DNA from: a bacterium M00.F.Ca.ET.205.01.1.1
GTDB taxonomy: Bacteria; Pseudomonadota; Alphaproteobacteria; Rhizobiales; Rhizobiaceae
Length of the DNA: 64,000 bases
Reading direction: 5' to 3'
Assembly (NCBI GenBank): GCA_004791255.1
Contig: SRUQ01000001.1
Location: 310,001 to 374,000 of the forward strand
The translations under genes and the position numbers were made by a program. The notes below the pieces were generated by a model. The model was not told where the DNA came from. It made no database searches and saw only the letters and a list, made by a program, of their open reading frames with translations. Positions 18,629-27,917 of this stretch are shown in pieces. Within the stretch, counting starts at the first letter, position 1. Each line of letters starts with the position of its first letter.

Positions 18629-20269
18629 ATGAAGTTCATGCTGACCGACAGGAAACTGCACCCGCGCGCCAGGCCGATGGCCGACGATTTCAAAGGAGGC
18701 GGCATCAGCCGCCGCGAATATCTGGCGCTGATGGCCGGGCTCGGCGTCAGCGCCGCCGGCGCTTTTGCACTCGGTGGGCTGACCGCGACATCAGCGAAGG
18801 CGGCGGAGCCGAAGAAGGGCGGAACCTTGCGCGTCGCCATGAACGTCAAGGGCTTCAAGGACCCGCGCACCTTTGACGGTGTTGAAATGTCCAACGTCGC
18901 CCGCCACTGCAACGAATATCTGGTGCGCTGGAACACCGATTTTTCGTTCGAGCCGTGGCTGCTCGAAAAATGGGAGATGAGCGACGACGCCAAAACGCTG
19001 ACGCTGCATGTGCGCAAGGGCATTTCGTGGTCGAACGGCGACGCCTTCAACGCCGACGACGTCATCCACAACCTCACCCGCTGGTGCGAGGCCGGCGTGG
19101 CCGGCAATTCGGTCGCCGCGCGCATGGGCGCGCTGGTCAATGCCGACACCAAGAAAGTGGTCGATGGCGGCATCGAGAAGGTCGACGACTACACGGTCAA
19201 GCTCAATCTGCCGAAGCCTGACATTTCGCTGATTGCCGGCATGGCCGACTATCCCGCGCTGATCATGCACCGCTCCTATGATGGCGACGGCGACCCCATG
19301 AAGGCGCTGGCCGTCACCACGGGCCCCTGCGAACTGGTGAAGTGGGACGCCGAGACAGGCGCCGAGGTAAAGCGCAAGGACAAGCCCTGGTGGAAGGGCG
19401 ACTTCCATCTCGATGGCATCAGCTGGATCGACTACGGCTCCGACCCCAACGCCATGCTGTCGGCGTTCGAATCCGGCGAGATCGACACCGACCACGAAAC
19501 CGCTTCCGACGCCGTCGCGCAGACCGACAGTATGGGGCTGAAGAACTCCGAGATCGCCACCGGCTCGACCATCGTTGCCCGCTTCAATGTCGGCAACGCG
19601 CCCTATGACGACGTCAAGGTGCGCCGCGCCGCCCAGCTCGCCGTCGACAATGCCGCCGTGCTGAAGCTCGGCCTCGACGGCCGTGGCAAGCCCGCCGACA
19701 ACCATCATGTCGGACCCATGCATCCCGAGTTCGCCGATATCGGCCCGGCCAAACGCGACATCGAGGCGGCGAAGAAGCTGCTGGCGGAGGCCGGCAAGGC
19801 TGACCATGAATTCGAGCTGATCTCGGTCGACGTCGAATGGCAGAAGAGCACCGCCGACGCCATCGCCGCGCAGATGCGCGAGGCCGGCCTCAAGCTCAAG
19901 CGCACCGTGCTGCCCGCCGCCACCTTCTGGAACGACTGGAGCAAATATCCCTTCTCCTGCACCGAATGGCTCGGACGCCCGCTCGGCGTCCAGGTGCTGG
20001 CGCTGGCCTATAAATCAGGCGCCGCCTGGAACGAAAGCGCCTACGCCTCGAAGGAATTCGACGAACTGCTCGACAAGGCGCTCGCCATGCCCGACGCCAA
20101 GGCACGCAAGGAGATCATGGCCAAGATCGAGCAGAATCTGCGCGATAGCGGCATCATCATCCAACCATACTGGCGCTCGGTCTACCGGACCTATCGCAAG
20201 GGGGTAGAAGGCTGCGAGCAGCACCAGGCGCTGGAGCAGCATTTCGAGAAGGTTTGGTTGGAGAGTTGA
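18629..20269 (+). CDS. ABC transporter substrate-binding protein, family 5 (peptide type), Tat signal
   Basis: 546 residues. The N-terminus contains a twin-arginine motif ([14 protein letters not shown]) followed by a hydrophobic stretch ending ATSAKAAEP, so the protein is probably exported by Tat. The mature part starts [14 protein letters not shown] and has [20 protein letters not shown], the family-5 (DppA/OppA) pattern for peptides, nickel or opines. No permease or ATPase genes are adjacent: repeats follow directly. It either serves a transporter elsewhere or is left from a lost operon. The ATG at 18629 is chosen because it opens the signal region. Confidence 0.88.
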   Translation: MKFMLTDRKLHPRARPMADDFKGGGISRREYLALMAGLGVSAAGAFALGGLTATSAKAAEPKKGGTLRVAMNVKGFKDPRTFDGVEMSNVARHCNEYLVRWNTDFSFEPWLLEKWEMSDDAKTLTLHVRKGISWSNGDAFNADDVIHNLTRWCEAGVAGNSVAARMGALVNADTKKVVDGGIEKVDDYTVKLNLPKPDISLIAGMADYPALIMHRSYDGDGDPMKALAVTTGPCELVKWDAETGAEVKRKDKPWWKGDFHLDGISWIDYGSDPNAMLSAFESGEIDTDHETASDAVAQTDSMGLKNSEIATGSTIVARFNVGNAPYDDVKVRRAAQLAVDNAAVLKLGLDGRGKPADNHHVGPMHPEFADIGPAKRDIEAAKKLLAEAGKADHEFELISVDVEWQKSTADAIAAQMREAGLKLKRTVLPAATFWNDWSKYPFSCTEWLGRPLGVQVLALAYKSGAAWNESAYASKEFDELLDKALAMPDAKARKEIMAKIEQNLRDSGIIIQPYWRSVYRTYRKGVEGCEQHQALEQHFEKVWLES

Positions 20270-20278
20270 GAGAAGCGC

Positions 20279-20562
20279 GGCGCCTCTTGCCTTCTCCCCT
20301 TGTGGGGTCCGAAGGACGGGGCGAGACCCGTGGCTCGCCCCCGGGCGGTGGATTGCCGCGAAGCGGCAAGACGGATGAGGGGTGCGTGACGGAGTGCAAC
20401 GTTCGTACTTAAGGCTCTGATTCCGTGCCTGTTTTGACGGCATCGCCAAGCTGGAACACCCCTCATCCGTCTCGGCGCTGGCGCGCCGATCCACCGCCCG
20501 AGGGCGAGCCACGGGTCTCGCCCCGTCCTTCGGACCCCACAAGGGGAGAAGGAAGAGGCGCC
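20279..20562. repeat. Large palindromic mosaic repeat, copy 1
   Basis: Arms of about 73 bp at 20279-20352 and 20490-20562 are nearly perfect inverted complements. Both carry CTTCTCCCCTTGTGGGG and CGAAGGACGGGGCGAGACC. Inside, a second pair GACGGATGAGGGGTG / CACCCCTCATCCGTC surrounds a non-palindromic centre. The whole starts directly after the stop of the binding-protein gene. It has the character of rhizobial RIME-like elements and of two further copies at 20892-21092 and 27603-27813. Confidence 0.85.
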
Positions 20563-20669
20563 GCCGCTTCTACACCATGCCAGTTGGTCCGAATCCCTAC
20601 CAACTCTCGCGTGAGACTTCATCGCGCAGAGCGATCGGAAGAAAGGCGCCGTTCAGCGGCAGCGCGGGC

Positions 20670-20695
20670 AAGCCCGCCCCGTTGGGACGGGCCTT
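20670..20695 (-). terminator. Hairpin downstream of the small peptide gene
   Basis: An imperfect GC-rich hairpin (AAGCCCGCCCC with GGGACGGGCCTT, three-base loop) lies 10 bp beyond the stop of the 31-codon peptide gene. It could end that transcript, although a T-run is weak. Confidence 0.4.
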
Positions 20696-20705
20696 GAAGC
20701 GGAGG

Positions 20706-20801
20706 CTATCCGCAGGGTTTCGATACCGGGCACGCGATAGCCGTCACGGCCGAAAGCTTCTCGCGCTTGCTCAGCATCGGCTTTGCATAGATCTTTTTCA
20801 C
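20706..20801 (-). CDS. Orphan RiPP-like precursor peptide with lasso-type leader
   Basis: A 31-codon gene beginning with GTG at 20801, preceded by an AAGGGG ribosome site eight to nine bases upstream. The product reads (M)KKIYAKPMLSKREKL followed by SAVTAIACPVSKPCG. The spacing Y-x2-P-x-L-x9-T equals the lasso-peptide leader pattern YxxPxLxxxGxxxxxT, except that the glycine is glutamate. The threonine at residue 20 would be the penultimate leader residue, leaving a core of about ten residues with two cysteines. No B/C/E maturation genes are nearby. It lies alone between two palindromic mosaic repeats. Small orphan peptides of this kind recur in Mesorhizobium as far as I recall. Expression is unproven. 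Confidence 0.65.
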   Translation of the reverse strand: MKKIYAKPMLSKREKLSAVTAIACPVSKPCG

Positions 20802-20891
20802 GGATAGTCCCCTTAGCCCCCATGGCCGGCGCTCAAAAACACCCGTATTCGCGCGATGTCAATGCGAGGCCGACGTGCGGACCGGCGCTGC

Positions 20892-21092
20892 CCCTCTTCC
20901 TTCTCCCCTTGTGGGAGAAGGTGGATTGCCGCGAAGCGGCAAGACGGATGAGGGGTGCGCGACGGAGTGGAACGTTGGTATTTACGGCTTTGTTTCCGTG
21001 GTTATTGACGGTATCGCCAAACTGGAACACCCCTCATCCGTCTCGGCGCTGGCGCGCCGATCCACCTTCCCCCACAAGGGGGGAAGGCAGAA
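20892..21092. repeat. Large palindromic mosaic repeat, copy 2
   Basis: Outer arms CTTCTCCCCTTGTGGGAGAAGG (20 of these bases conserved) near 20900 and CCTTCCCCCACAAGGGGGG near 21065 are inverted. The interior matches copy 1, including GACGGATGAGGGGTG and CACCCCTCATCCGTCTCGG, but lacks the longer outer extension of copy 1. It ends about 15 bp before the stop of the membrane-protein gene. Confidence 0.82.
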
Positions 21093-21106
21093 GCGTCGCG
21101 CATCCC

Positions 21107-21619
21107 TCACCGCCCATCCCTCACCAAAGTCCAGATCCACCCAACAAACGTCAGCACCAGGAACGGATAGCCGGCGGCGGGCAGCGGCGCCGAGGTCGGC
21201 AGCAAGGGCGCGCCCCAGAGGATCATGCCAGCCGAGACGACAAACAGCACGGCGGCGACGAGCGCGGTGAGCCGCATCCACAGCGCAAACGTGCTCGGCG
21301 CGCTGACCATGACGAGCGCTGCCGCCCAAAGCGTGATGCCGCCGACATAGGAGGGCACGCTGGCCTCCAGACCCGCCGCATTGCCGGCCAGCAGCAGGCT
21401 CTCGCCGGCCAGGAAGGTCAGAAAGCCCGCGGCGACGCAGTCATTGCCCAGCCGCTGGTATTTCATGGTGAGCAGCGCGGTGGCGACGACGAGCGCCGCG
21501 CCGTCGATCGTCCAGAGCGTTTCGCGCAGCGGAGCGCTGGCGACGAAGGTGCCGGCGAGGCCGAAGGCGCCGCCGATGGCGAGGCCGAGAGAGGCGACGG
21601 TATCTGATGTGGTGCGCAT
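21107..21619 (-). CDS. Multi-pass membrane protein, hypothetical
   Basis: 170 residues with about five hydrophobic segments (GLAIGGAFGLAGTFVAS, GAALVVATALLTM, AAGFLTFLAGESLLLAG, LTALVAAVLFVVSAGMILWG, FLVLTFVGWIWTLV). No family motif recognised. The ATG at 21619 is followed by MRTTSDTVAS. It is isolated: palindromic repeat downstream, about 560 bp of non-coding sequence upstream. Confidence 0.7.
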   Translation of the reverse strand: MRTTSDTVASLGLAIGGAFGLAGTFVASAPLRETLWTIDGAALVVATALLTMKYQRLGNDCVAAGFLTFLAGESLLLAGNAAGLEASVPSYVGGITLWAAALVMVSAPSTFALWMRLTALVAAVLFVVSAGMILWGAPLLPTSAPLPAAGYPFLVLTFVGWIWTLVRDGR

Positions 21620-21846
21620 GTGGTGTCTCCCTAAGAGCAGGATACGTCAGGGGGGAGCGTTCTCAAAGGTGATCCGGTGTCTCTGGTAAAGGCCCGGTCA
21701 GCTCGAAATTCACCACGTCGGCCCGCCATGGTTGCCATGCACAAGGGCGACCCTATCTACCGTCCGTCAGGGCACCAGCACATCGCCGGCGCTTGTCGCG
21801 AAAGCACTAGCCCCAGCTGAAGCAGCCCAGGCGAAGACAAAAAGCA

Positions 21847-21990
21847 TTAAACAAACACCGGCCCGGGCGCGCCATCCGACGACGGCCGCCGGAACGCCAG
21901 CACGCCTGCCACCGCCGCGCCGATGAAGGGCGCGATGATCGCAAAGGTGCTGCTGGAACCGGCGTTGCGGATTTGGATGGGGGTGGGCAT
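21847..21990 (-). CDS. Possible small membrane peptide in a 560-bp gap
   Basis: The stretch 21620-22183 holds no convincing gene. The best candidate is this 47-codon frame on the minus strand, starting MPTPIQIRNAGSSS and containing the hydrophobic segment FAIIAPFIGAAVAGVLAF. There is no clear ribosome site upstream. The rest of the gap shows no hairpin repeat or RNA gene that I can identify. Confidence 0.25.
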   Translation of the reverse strand: MPTPIQIRNAGSSSTFAIIAPFIGAAVAGVLAFRRPSSDGAPGPVFV

Positions 21991-22183
21991 GGCTGGAGAT
22001 TGAGACGGAAAGCGGATGAGGTGTCGAGCGGCTTGAGCCAAGCGTGCCTCCATCCCTCAGGGTAGAGGCCACATAGCGCGTAGGCCATCGGTGATGTCCG
22101 GCGGAACAAGACGTAGTGGTCATAAGGCCCGGCCCCGGCACGTGGTGGCGCTCAAAGCCAACAAGGCCGTCGCCTCTCCATTC

Positions 22184-22393
22184 TCAGGTGAAGACCAAAG
22201 AGCTCCTTCTGAGTTGATTTTCTCCATCCTTATGCCAGAACTCGATCATATCAAGATTTCTTCGCTTTCGCTCGCCAGAGTATTGGCTGATATCAAGCAT
22301 GTAAGCATCATAAATCTGACCAGCCTTGTCTCTCGTCGTAACTCGAGATCTAACATGATGCAAAAATTTCAAGTCAACAAGCTCTTTTATCAT
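22184..22393 (-). CDS. Downstream fragment of split AAA ATPase
   Basis: 69 residues starting MIKELVDLKFLHHVRSRV and ending LRRSSLVFT. The ATG at 22393 overlaps the stop of the ATPase gene as ATGA, in a different frame. The text (KELVDLKFLHHV, YDAYMLDISQYSGERKRR, IEFW) looks like the C-terminal winged-helix part of ORC-CDC6-like ATPases. The simplest reading is that one original gene of about 520 codons was split by a frameshift. A second possibility is deliberate translational coupling. Base composition is low-GC, like the upstream part. Confidence 0.6.
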   Translation of the reverse strand: MIKELVDLKFLHHVRSRVTTRDKAGQIYDAYMLDISQYSGERKRRNLDMIEFWHKDGENQLRRSSLVFT

Positions 22394-23745
22394 ACTAGAG
22401 CTGTCCGTCTTCGTTCTTTATTTACAAGTATACAGTTGCAGTTGACCTTCTCGACACAAAATTTCTTAACTTCTTCGAATAGGTCGTTCAGTTTTTGCGA
22501 GTCGTCGTCGGAGGTGTCTCTGTTGAAATCCTCTCGCTTAAATCCGTCCAACTCACCAGCCGCCTTATTGACGTCTTCCGCCGAGATTCTATCGCCGCGA
22601 AAGCGGTCATTGCCCGCTAAGCGCTGCCTAGTGACGTCAATCGAGCGCCTGACAATACTCAGAAAGTCGCGTGCAACTCCGCCGCTAGCGAGCACAAGCC
22701 TGTCCCTGGCCCCGTCAGATAGAATATCCGCAACTTTGCTTTCATGCTCGCGGCAAAACTGATCCAGAACTTTAATTAGAAATTCCTTTGTCAGATCATA
22801 CTTCTCCAGGGTTACATCCAGGTCGATTTCGTCTGCGTCGTCACCGAGTTTCATACCGATGGGCGGTTGGCCGAAAAAATACCACTGAGTTCGATGTTTA
22901 ATCGTCCCTATCTTTAACCAAGTGTTCGTTCCCTTCGTTATCCTATGGAAATAGTCGACCACCTCTGCCTGGTGATCGGAACGAATGTGATACAAATCGT
23001 CTAGAAATAGGTAGCTTTGCTTACCAGAAATAGCCGATAGATCTGCAAAGAGCTGCTTGAAGTCTATAATGCGACGATGGAGAGTTTCGATTTTCTTAGA
23101 ACTGTAGTTGTCTTGTATTTCTCGCTCTGTACCCGAGGACCGAGAACCCCCACCTTCGAGATGAAGCTGAGATAGATCAACGGATCCTTTCCCACTTGCG
23201 TTTCGTTCTCTCGTTTGTTTTGACTTCCTAACCCGCGAGACCTCTTCAGGCTCTGTCAGGAGATGAGCTAGCTCGGTACGCATTTGCGTCACTCGCTTGA
23301 GTAGCGCATCGACCTTGCGAGGATCGATGGATTTCTCTCTCGGTTTCGCGCCAAACAACTTTTTCCAAAACGACTGTTTCGACGCCGGATAAACTCCCGC
23401 TGTGGAGAACCAATCCGAATAACTATCTAAGGTTTTGATAATAATACTTATTAAAACATCTGGATAACTGTGGCCTTTAAATGTCTCGAGATCGATATAT
23501 GCTACGGGCATTCGGTCCAGAGTTAATTCTGCCCGTAGTTTATTCAGGAGGCTTGACTTTCCAGAGCCCCGTCGACCAAAAATGAAATGATGTCGCCGGG
23601 TTTTTCCTCGGGACAACGTACCCTTAGCAGGTTCGATAAAGTATTTGACGCCTTCCTCGGTTGATCGAGTAGCCTCTTCCAATGTTGCAGCAAAATGGTC
23701 GGCTCGCTCACTCTCAATGAACGACTCTCTCTTGACCTTAGGCAT
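22390..23745 (-). CDS. AAA/P-loop ATPase (ORC-CDC6-like), split gene, upstream part
   Basis: 451 residues. Walker A GRRGSGKSSLL is at about 57-67 and Walker B LFLDDLYHI at about 246. Sensor-like text LASGGVARDFLSIVRRS and a helical middle (about 125-225, rich in charged residues) follow. The frame ends VNCNCILVNKERRRTALV just as the homologous-looking C-terminal domain continues in another frame. Codon use and GC content are clearly lower than in all neighbours, indicating recent acquisition. Such ATPases occur in defence islands and mobile regions, but no partner gene (nuclease, protease, effector) is next to it. An SD-like G-run lies eight bases upstream of the ATG at 23745. Confidence 0.75.
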   Translation of the reverse strand: MPKVKRESFIESERADHFAATLEEATRSTEEGVKYFIEPAKGTLSRGKTRRHHFIFGRRGSGKSSLLNKLRAELTLDRMPVAYIDLETFKGHSYPDVLISIIIKTLDSYSDWFSTAGVYPASKQSFWKKLFGAKPREKSIDPRKVDALLKRVTQMRTELAHLLTEPEEVSRVRKSKQTRERNASGKGSVDLSQLHLEGGGSRSSGTEREIQDNYSSKKIETLHRRIIDFKQLFADLSAISGKQSYLFLDDLYHIRSDHQAEVVDYFHRITKGTNTWLKIGTIKHRTQWYFFGQPPIGMKLGDDADEIDLDVTLEKYDLTKEFLIKVLDQFCREHESKVADILSDGARDRLVLASGGVARDFLSIVRRSIDVTRQRLAGNDRFRGDRISAEDVNKAAGELDGFKREDFNRDTSDDDSQKLNDLFEEVKKFCVEKVNCNCILVNKERRRTALV

Positions 23746-24033
23746 GCTTCGAATCCCCCCCGAAGGAGCACGCTAGCACACAGATGCTTCAGAAGTACAA
23801 CGGCTTGTGTAATGGCGGCGGGGTAGCGGGTGACATTGTTGTCTAAGTCGATGTTTATACGGCGCTTAGCGGTAAAGCCATAAGGTTATAGCGTGTACTG
23901 CGCAACCTCCACCGCGCAACGTCAACGCCGCGCTGGCGGGGGCCCGCTGCCTCCGGCAGCTCCCCCGCTTTCGAAGCCTATCATCGATCCACCGGATCGA
24001 TGACTTGGCGCGCCCTGCGCGCCAACCGGCTTC

Positions 24034-25839
24034 TCAATCGCCCATCTTCAAGGCCTGAATAAACGCCTCCTGCGGAATATCGACCTTGCCGAACTGCCGC
24101 ATCCGCTTCTTGCCTTCTTTCTGCTTGTCCAAGAGCTTGCGTTTGCGCGAGACGTCGCCGCCATAGCACTTGGCGGTCACGTCCTTGCGCAGCGCCGAGA
24201 TGGTTTCGCGGGCGATGACCTTGCCGCCGATGGCGGCCTGGATCGGGATCTTGAACAGGTGGTGCGGGATCAGCTCCTTCAGCTTCTCGCACATCTGCCT
24301 TCCGCGCTTTTCGGCCGCGGTGCGGTGGACCAGCATGGAGAGCGCGTCGACCGGCTCTTCATTGACCAGGATCGACATCTTCACCAGATCGCCCTCACGG
24401 TAGTCGGTGAGGTGATAGTCGAAGGAGGCGTAGCCCTTGGAGATCGACTTCAGCCGATCGTAGAAGTCGAAGACGACTTCGTTGAGCGGCAAATCGTAGG
24501 TCAGCATGGCGCGTTTGCCGACATAGGAGAGGTCGGCCTGGATGCCGCGCCGGTCCTGGCAGAGCTTCAGGATGCCGCCGAGATAGTCGTCGGGCGTCAG
24601 TATGGTGGCGCGGATCCACGGCTCCTCGATGGCGGAGATTTTCACCACGTCGGGCATGTCGGCCGGGTTGTGCAGTTCCTTCACCGAGCCGTCATTGAGC
24701 AGCAGCCGGTAGACGACGCTTGGCGCGGTGGCGATGAGGTCGAGGTTGAACTCGCGCTCCAGCCGCTCCTGGATGATTTCGAGATGCAGCAGGCCAAGGA
24801 AGCCGCAGCGATAGCCGAAGCCGAGCGCGGCACTGGTTTCCATTTCATAGGAGAAGGACGCGTCGTTGAGGCGTAGTTTGCCGACGGCGGCGCGCAGATC
24901 CTCGAAATCGGCGGCGTCGACCGGGAACAGGCCGCAGAACACCACCGGCTGCGCCGGCTTGAAGCCCGGCAAGGCGTGGGCCGTCTGGCGCCTGTCGTCA
25001 GTGATGGTGTCGCCGACGCGGGTGTCGGCCACTTCCTTGATCGAGCCGGTGAAGAAGCCGAACTCGCCGGGGCCGAGCTCGTCGACATTGATGCGGGCGG
25101 GCGTGAACACGCCGGTGCGCTCGACCAGGTACTTGGCGCCGGTGCCCATCATGCGGATGGTCTGGCCCTTTTTCAGCACGCCGTCGATGACGCGCACCAG
25201 AACGATGACGCCGAGATAGGCGTCGTACCAGCTATCGACCAGCATGGCTTTCAGCGGCGCTGAAGCATCGCCTTCGCGCGGCGGCGGCAGCTGGTGGACG
25301 ATGGCCTCGAGCACATCGGGAATGCCAAGGCCTGTCTTGGCCGAGATCAGCACGGCGTTGGAGGCGTCGATGCCGATGACTTCCTCGACCTGCTCGCGGA
25401 TGCGCTCCGGCTCGGCGGCCGGCAGGTCGACCTTGTTCAGCACCACGACGATCTCGTGGTTGTTGTCGATGGCCTGGTAGACATTGGCCAGCGTCTGCGC
25501 CTCGACGCCCTGGGAAGCGTCGACCACCAGCAGCGAGCCCTCGCAGGCAGCGAGCGAACGCGACACTTCATAGGCAAAATCGACGTGTCCGGGCGTGTCG
25601 ATGAGGTTGAGGATGTAGTCCTCGCCATTGTTGGCGCGGTATTTCAGCCGCACCGTCTGCGCCTTGATGGTGATGCCGCGCTCGCGCTCGATGTCCATCG
25701 AGTCCAGCACCTGCTCCTTCATGTCGCGCAGCTCCAGCCCGCCGGTGAGCTGGATGAGACGGTCGGCAAGCGTGGATTTGCCATGGTCGATATGGGCGAC
25801 GATGGAGAAATTCCGGATGTGGTCGAGGGGCGTGGTCAT
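24034..25839 (-). CDS. lepA: Elongation factor 4 (back-translocating GTPase)
   Basis: 601 residues, the family length. GTPase motifs: G1 [15 protein letters not shown]3 [15 protein letters not shown]4 [10 protein letters not shown]. The C-terminal LepA-specific domain includes [22 protein letters not shown]. It rescues stalled or mistranslocated ribosomes under stress. The ATG at 25839 ([11 protein letters not shown]) is chosen as the conserved start; a longer frame adds an unlikely 23-residue lead. About 290 bp separate it from the ATPase island, with a few short hairpins and no gene. Confidence 0.96.
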   Translation of the reverse strand: MTTPLDHIRNFSIVAHIDHGKSTLADRLIQLTGGLELRDMKEQVLDSMDIERERGITIKAQTVRLKYRANNGEDYILNLIDTPGHVDFAYEVSRSLAACEGSLLVVDASQGVEAQTLANVYQAIDNNHEIVVVLNKVDLPAAEPERIREQVEEVIGIDASNAVLISAKTGLGIPDVLEAIVHQLPPPREGDASAPLKAMLVDSWYDAYLGVIVLVRVIDGVLKKGQTIRMMGTGAKYLVERTGVFTPARINVDELGPGEFGFFTGSIKEVADTRVGDTITDDRRQTAHALPGFKPAQPVVFCGLFPVDAADFEDLRAAVGKLRLNDASFSYEMETSAALGFGYRCGFLGLLHLEIIQERLEREFNLDLIATAPSVVYRLLLNDGSVKELHNPADMPDVVKISAIEEPWIRATILTPDDYLGGILKLCQDRRGIQADLSYVGKRAMLTYDLPLNEVVFDFYDRLKSISKGYASFDYHLTDYREGDLVKMSILVNEEPVDALSMLVHRTAAEKRGRQMCEKLKELIPHHLFKIPIQAAIGGKVIARETISALRKDVTAKCYGGDVSRKRKLLDKQKEGKKRMRQFGKVDIPQEAFIQALKMGD

Positions 25840-26048
25840 GCCGGGCGCTTTAGCAGGGGTGGCAAGCGGCGGCAAGCGTTGCGGGACAAGGGCCAGCGCA
25901 ATGGTCACAAAGCGATGAGTCGAGGCCAGGAGGCCGCAAGAGCCGACGCAGAGCCCGCAGATGCTTAAACTTTGAGCGATCCCGTTAGACCTCGGTTCGC
26001 GATCGTATGGTAATTGATCGCCGACTAATGTCGTTTGGGGATTGGAAA

Positions 26049-27125
26049 ATGCTCGGAATTGCAGGCAGGTTCTTCCGCAGCCGCGGCGGCTCGATGATGC
26101 CGCTGTTCTTCCTTACCCTGATGCCGGTGATCACCGCCGTCGGCTTCTCGGTCGACTATACCAGCGCGGTGCAGACGCGTTCGAACCAGCAGCAGGCGCT
26201 GGATGCCGCGCTGCTGTCGATCACCACCATGGACACAACCTCAACGCTGCCGCAGCGCCAGGTGGTGCTGCAGGATTCCTTCGCCGCCAACGGTGGCCAG
26301 GGCACCGCGACGCTGCAAAACTTCGTGGTTTCCGCAAATGGCACCGCCACCGCCCAGGCCACGGCAAGTTACTCCATGCCGACCGTTTTCATGCAGATCG
26401 CCAGGATCAGCACGGTGCCGGTCGCCGTTGCGTCGGCGGTGAGCAAGACGCCGGCCCTGGTGCAGACCACCTTCAAGGTTTCCAAGGTATCGGGCTGGTG
26501 GAACAAGACGATGACGCTCTACGGCACGCAATTCGGAGCGACGACCGCCAAGCCGCTGATGTCGATCGAGTATACCTATAACCGCTTCGGTGATCCGAAG
26601 GGCTACGGCACCACAAACGTGTATACGATCACCAACAATGGCGGCGCCGATATCAAGACGCTCGTCCAGTCGCAAGTTTGCACCACCGCCACGGTGAACA
26701 ACTTCAACAACGCCCCGGCCGGGTCCATCCAGCAGACCAGCGGCAGCACGAAATACCTGACCACCTGTGTCAACACCATGTATCCGGCCAACAGCGCCGG
26801 CGCGTCGATCGATGTCAGCCAGATGGGTGGCCTCTCCCTGCAGATGTACGTGCCATCGGGCAACCCGCAATACCTCAAGTCGGACGATGCGACGACCTCC
26901 AACCGGCTCTATAGCGGGGTGGACGCCAACAACCTGACCGAGACCGCGACCGGGCAGAAGGTCGACATCTTCACCATCGTGCCTTGCGGCGTCACCAGCT
27001 ATCAAGCCTGGGAGGACGGCGGCACCACGGTGCCCACTCCGGCCTCGAATGCCGACTTCTTCTACAACGTCACCGGCAGGTGCGACTTCAACAAGCGGCC
27101 TTCGGATACGGCCCTGACGGAGTAG
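26049..27125 (+). CDS. TadG-like pilus/secretion-associated protein
   Basis: 358 residues. The N-terminus [49 protein letters not shown] is the typical TadE/TadG-like segment: basic residues, one membrane helix, then an amphipathic region after D-Y. The remainder is Ser/Thr/Asn-rich and predicted extracytoplasmic, with six cysteines that could form disulfides. Homologous genes belong to Flp pilus loci, but no other tad gene is nearby. Of several in-frame ATGs, 26049 gives the shortest lead before the helix and follows a GGGGATTGG purine stretch. Confidence 0.75.
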   Translation: MLGIAGRFFRSRGGSMMPLFFLTLMPVITAVGFSVDYTSAVQTRSNQQQALDAALLSITTMDTTSTLPQRQVVLQDSFAANGGQGTATLQNFVVSANGTATAQATASYSMPTVFMQIARISTVPVAVASAVSKTPALVQTTFKVSKVSGWWNKTMTLYGTQFGATTAKPLMSIEYTYNRFGDPKGYGTTNVYTITNNGGADIKTLVQSQVCTTATVNNFNNAPAGSIQQTSGSTKYLTTCVNTMYPANSAGASIDVSQMGGLSLQMYVPSGNPQYLKSDDATTSNRLYSGVDANNLTETATGQKVDIFTIVPCGVTSYQAWEDGGTTVPTPASNADFFYNVTGRCDFNKRPSDTALTE

Positions 27126-27129
27126 GGCA

Positions 27130-27175
27130 GCTTTTTTCCTTCCCCCACAAAGGGGGAAGGGAAGAGGCGCTCCTG
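27130..27175. repeat. Fragment of the palindromic mosaic repeat
   Basis: A single arm (CCTTCCCCCACAAAGGGGGA and the following GGGAAGAGGCGC) lies directly after the TadG-like gene. It corresponds to one outer end of the large repeats at 20279, 20892 and 27603 and can form a short hairpin acting as a terminator. Confidence 0.6.
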
Positions 27176-27221
27176 TTGCCAAGGCTGTAGACGGAGCAGT
27201 TTGGCTGGTTAATCTGGCGCC

Positions 27222-27593
27222 ATGCCACATCAACCAGTGCCGCCAGCCAAGCGCAACTTTGCCCGGTCGCTTCGGCACGGCATGACGGAGGCGGAAGGCA
27301 AGCTCTGGCAGGAACTGCGCGATCGCAGGCTCGACGGGATAAAATTCCGACGCCAGGTTCCTCTCGGAAGATACGTTGCCGATTTCGTTTGTGTCGAAGC
27401 CAACCTGATCATCGAGATCGACGGCAGCCAGCATGCGGACGCGGCTTCCGACCGCAGCCGCGATGCCGACCTCAAGGCGAGAGGTTTTCGCGTCCTGCGT
27501 TTCTGGAATGACGATGTGCTTAGAGACGTGAACGCCGTCTGCGATACGATCATCGCCTATGTACGCGACACCAGTCTGCAGCCGTGGCGGTAA
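27222..27593 (+). CDS. DUF559 (Vsr-like endonuclease fold) protein
   Basis: 123 residues. Motifs of the DUF559 family are clear: ARSLRHGMTEAEGKLWQELR, IKFRRQVPLGRYVADFVC, LIIEIDGSQH and RVLRFWNDDVL. The E-D-Q pattern around IEIDGSQH matches the very-short-patch-repair/restriction endonuclease fold, though the biochemical function is not established. It sits between repeat fragments at 27130 and 27603, so a small mobile unit of repeats plus gene is possible. Confidence 0.88.
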   Translation: MPHQPVPPAKRNFARSLRHGMTEAEGKLWQELRDRRLDGIKFRRQVPLGRYVADFVCVEANLIIEIDGSQHADAASDRSRDADLKARGFRVLRFWNDDVLRDVNAVCDTIIAYVRDTSLQPWR

Positions 27594-27602
27594 TGCCGCG
27601 AC

Positions 27603-27813
27603 TTGCCTTCCCCCCTTGTGGGGGAAGGTGGATCGGCGCGTAGCGCCGAGACGGATGAGGGGTGTTCCAGCGGAGTGAGACGTTGGTGATCTTGCCGCCA
27701 TGCCTAGGGCTGTCGAGCTGAACGATCGTATCCGCCAAGCTGGAACACCCCTCATCCGACCTCGCTTCGCGAGGCCACCTTCCCCCACAAGGTCCCCACA
27801 AGGGGGGAAGGAA
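27603..27813. repeat. Large palindromic mosaic repeat, copy 3
   Basis: Begins GCCTTCCCCCCTTGTGGGGG and ends with ACCTTCCCCCACAAGG and a further CCCCACAAGGGGGGAAGG, so the right arm carries an internal duplication. The interior again has GACGGATGAGGGGTG and CACCCCTCATCCG. It lies between the DUF559 gene and the DUF1223 gene and explains most of the 325-bp gap. Confidence 0.82.
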
Positions 27814-27917
27814 AAGCGCTACGATCACAAACCGGTGAGCGCTGTAACGAAGCGCCAAACGGCAGCGAAGTGGGTGAATGACGGGCGCATTTGAGCGTCG
27901 CACCACGGAGCAAACCG

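Noticed and set aside
22184..23770. The low-GC ATPase region as part of a prophage or integrative element
   Set aside because: No integrase, att-like direct repeats or phage genes could be seen at its ends; only transferred origin by composition is supported.
26241..27788. A 515-codon open frame on the minus strand
   Set aside because: It runs antisense through the TadG-like and DUF559 genes and into a palindromic repeat; no domain is recognisable.
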